Positions 22,860 to 24,049 of a stretch of DNA of 24,049 bases are shown one piece after another (within the stretch, counting starts at the first letter, position 1; each line of letters starts with the position of its first letter). The DNA comes from Flavobacteriales bacterium (GTDB lineage: Bacteria > Bacteroidota > Bacteroidia > Flavobacteriales > Weeksellaceae): NCBI GenBank assembly GCA_900770875.1, contig CAAGLV010000101.1, positions 1 to 24,049 of the forward strand, given 5' to 3'. Position numbers and translations under genes: made by a program. The notes beneath the pieces are model-generated. The model searched no databases. It was not told where the DNA came from and saw only the letters and a list, made by a program, of their open reading frames with translations.

Positions 22860-24014
22860 TTACGCTTGATTAGGTTGTAATTTTAAAAAAAGTAAAGCAA
22901 TAAGAGCTCCACAAAACGCCATAATAACACCTACCCATAATTGCGAATTATAACCATACCCCATTATAATAGGTATTCCTCCTAAAAATGCTCCTAAAGC
23001 ATTCCCAATATTAAAACTAGCTTGTCCGGCTGCAGCGGCTAAAGTTTCGGAACCTTTTGCATTATTTATCAGCATCATTTGTATTGGCGAACCAATAGTA
23101 AATGCAATTAATCCTGTGATAAACGACATAATGTAAGCCATTATTTTAATTTCGGATGTAAAGTAAACTACAACTAAACTAATTACCATGGCCGAAAACG
23201 AGATAATTGTGGCTTTATTGGGCGATAAATTATCTGCAATTTTTCCTCCTATTAAATTTCCAAAAAACATTCCTAATCCTATTAAAATCATAATTAAAGG
23301 AACATTTTCTTTACTAATTTTTGCAACATCGGTTACTAATGGCGATATATAACTTATCCAAGCAAAAAGACCAGATGTACCAATTGATATCATTACAATT
23401 AATACCCAAGCTTGCCATTTTTTAAAGAAAGATAACTGATCGATTAAACTTCCTTTATTTGAGTTTTCGAGATTCGGAATCCAAAATTTAACGGCTAACA
23501 TAGTTACAAAACCTAACGAGGCGATGATGGCAAATGTATAACGCCAATTAAAAACTTGTCCTAGCCAAGTTCCTAATGGAACACCAACTAAATTTGCGAC
23601 TGTTAAGCCCATAAACATAAATGCAATTGCCTGAGCTTCCTTCCCCTTTTTTGCTAACTGACTTGCCACAACAGATCCTACACCAAAAAAAGCACCATGT
23701 GGTAAACCCGATAAAAAGCGAGCTATTAACAATGTTGTATAACTTGGTGCAATAACAAACAAAGCGTTAAAAACCGAAAAAAGTAACATAAAAAACATTA
23801 AAACTTTTTTTGGCGCATAACGACTAGTTAACATTATTAATGTTGGTGCACCTACCATTACACCTAATGCATATATCGATATAAAGTTTCCGGCTTCTGG
23901 TATAGAAATTTTTAAATCTTTAGCAAAATCTTCTAAAACACCCATCATTGTAAATTCGGTCATTCCGATTGCTAATCCTCCTAACGCTAAAGCAACTAAA
24001 CTTTTCTGTATCAT
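22860..24014 (-). CDS. araJ: AraJ-like MFS exporter (DHA1 drug/sugar efflux family)
   Basis: 384-residue, 12-TM major facilitator exporter. Strong resemblance to E. coli AraJ over the whole length: 'LALGGLAIGMTEF' at the start, 'GNFISIYALGVMVGAP', 'SRYAPKKVL' in the TM2-TM3 loop, 'RFLSGLPHGAFFGVG', 'LTVANLVGVPLGTWLGQVFNW', and 'GQASFNIGNALGAFLGG' near the end. AraJ-type proteins are proton-linked exporters of drugs or sugars; the substrate is unknown here. The start at 24014 agrees with the AraJ N-terminus. Only 35 bases lie upstream in the window, so its promoter is not assessable. Confidence 0.93.
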   Translation of the reverse strand: MIQKSLVALALGGLAIGMTEFTMMGVLEDFAKDLKISIPEAGNFISIYALGVMVGAPTLIMLTSRYAPKKVLMFFMLLFSVFNALFVIAPSYTTLLIARFLSGLPHGAFFGVGSVVASQLAKKGKEAQAIAFMFMGLTVANLVGVPLGTWLGQVFNWRYTFAIIASLGFVTMLAVKFWIPNLENSNKGSLIDQLSFFKKWQAWVLIVMISIGTSGLFAWISYISPLVTDVAKISKENVPLIMILIGLGMFFGNLIGGKIADNLSPNKATIISFSAMVISLVVVYFTSEIKIMAYIMSFITGLIAFTIGSPIQMMLINNAKGSETLAAAAGQASFNIGNALGAFLGGIPIIMGYGYNSQLWVGVIMAFCGALIALLFLKLQPNQA

Positions 24015-24049
24015 TTTATTTTAATTCGTATAATTCTAAAGGCAAACCA

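Noticed and set aside
1..24049. Mobile element, prophage, CRISPR array, tRNA or rRNA
   Set aside because: No transposase, integrase, direct-repeat array, attachment site or tRNA-like T-loop sequence was found by reading both strands.

Overview
The window (about 24 kb, AT-rich, roughly one third G+C by eye) looks like chromosomal DNA from a Flavobacteriia member (Bacteroidota). Three things point there: repeated TAnnTTTG -7 promoter boxes, sometimes with TTG about 20 bases upstream; starts preceded by A-rich sequence instead of Shine-Dalgarno motifs; and secreted proteins with the Bacteroidota 'GNVGIN..NPTNKLVI' and 'SDxxGNaxW' motifs and S|Q signal cleavage. Heavy TTA-leucine use fits. A Weeksellaceae genus such as Empedobacter is a guess. 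I see no phage, transposase, CRISPR, rRNA or tRNA, so this is mostly ordinary core and accessory chromosome.

Layout. (1) 1-4454: the end of a drug-efflux operon, with an RND pump (5' end outside the window) overlapping its TolC-like outer-membrane lipoprotein gene and closed by a strong UUCG-tetraloop terminator. (2) 4479-8440: a large Dna2-like protein joining a PD-(D/E)XK nuclease to an SF1 helicase, followed by a small unknown membrane protein. (3) 8441-9853: a long hairpin-rich leader and a DEAD-box RNA helicase. (4) 9861-11699 (minus): two tandem paralogous secreted proteins of unknown function behind a textbook promoter. (5) 11861-17734: hemL, then a DUF4269 nucleotidyltransferase-fold protein, a TlpA-like thioredoxin, a haemolysin-III/PAQR membrane protein, a secreted divergent cyclophilin and a B12-binding radical SAM protein. 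(6) 17737-18541: an FKBP prolyl isomerase (minus) with an upstream minus-strand promoter, a folded RNA and a U-tract, which is the most interesting non-coding signal here. (7) 18542-24014: a TPR-like protein, then four minus-strand genes: BrnQ branched-chain amino acid carrier, FabG-like dehydrogenase, orphan LytTR response regulator and AraJ-like MFS exporter.

Most genes appear to be independent or in two- to four-gene units. All three convergent gene pairs (helicase/secreted pair, radical SAM/FKBP, TPR/BrnQ) share one long near-perfect palindrome with A- and T-tracts on either side, so a single element should stop transcription from both directions.

The best candidates for something undescribed are the minus-strand RNA at 18200-18285 (small RNA or attenuator leader of the FKBP gene), the six-hairpin leader of the DEAD-box helicase, the tandem secreted paralogs, and the nuclease-helicase with its membrane-protein partner. 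None is proven by sequence alone.
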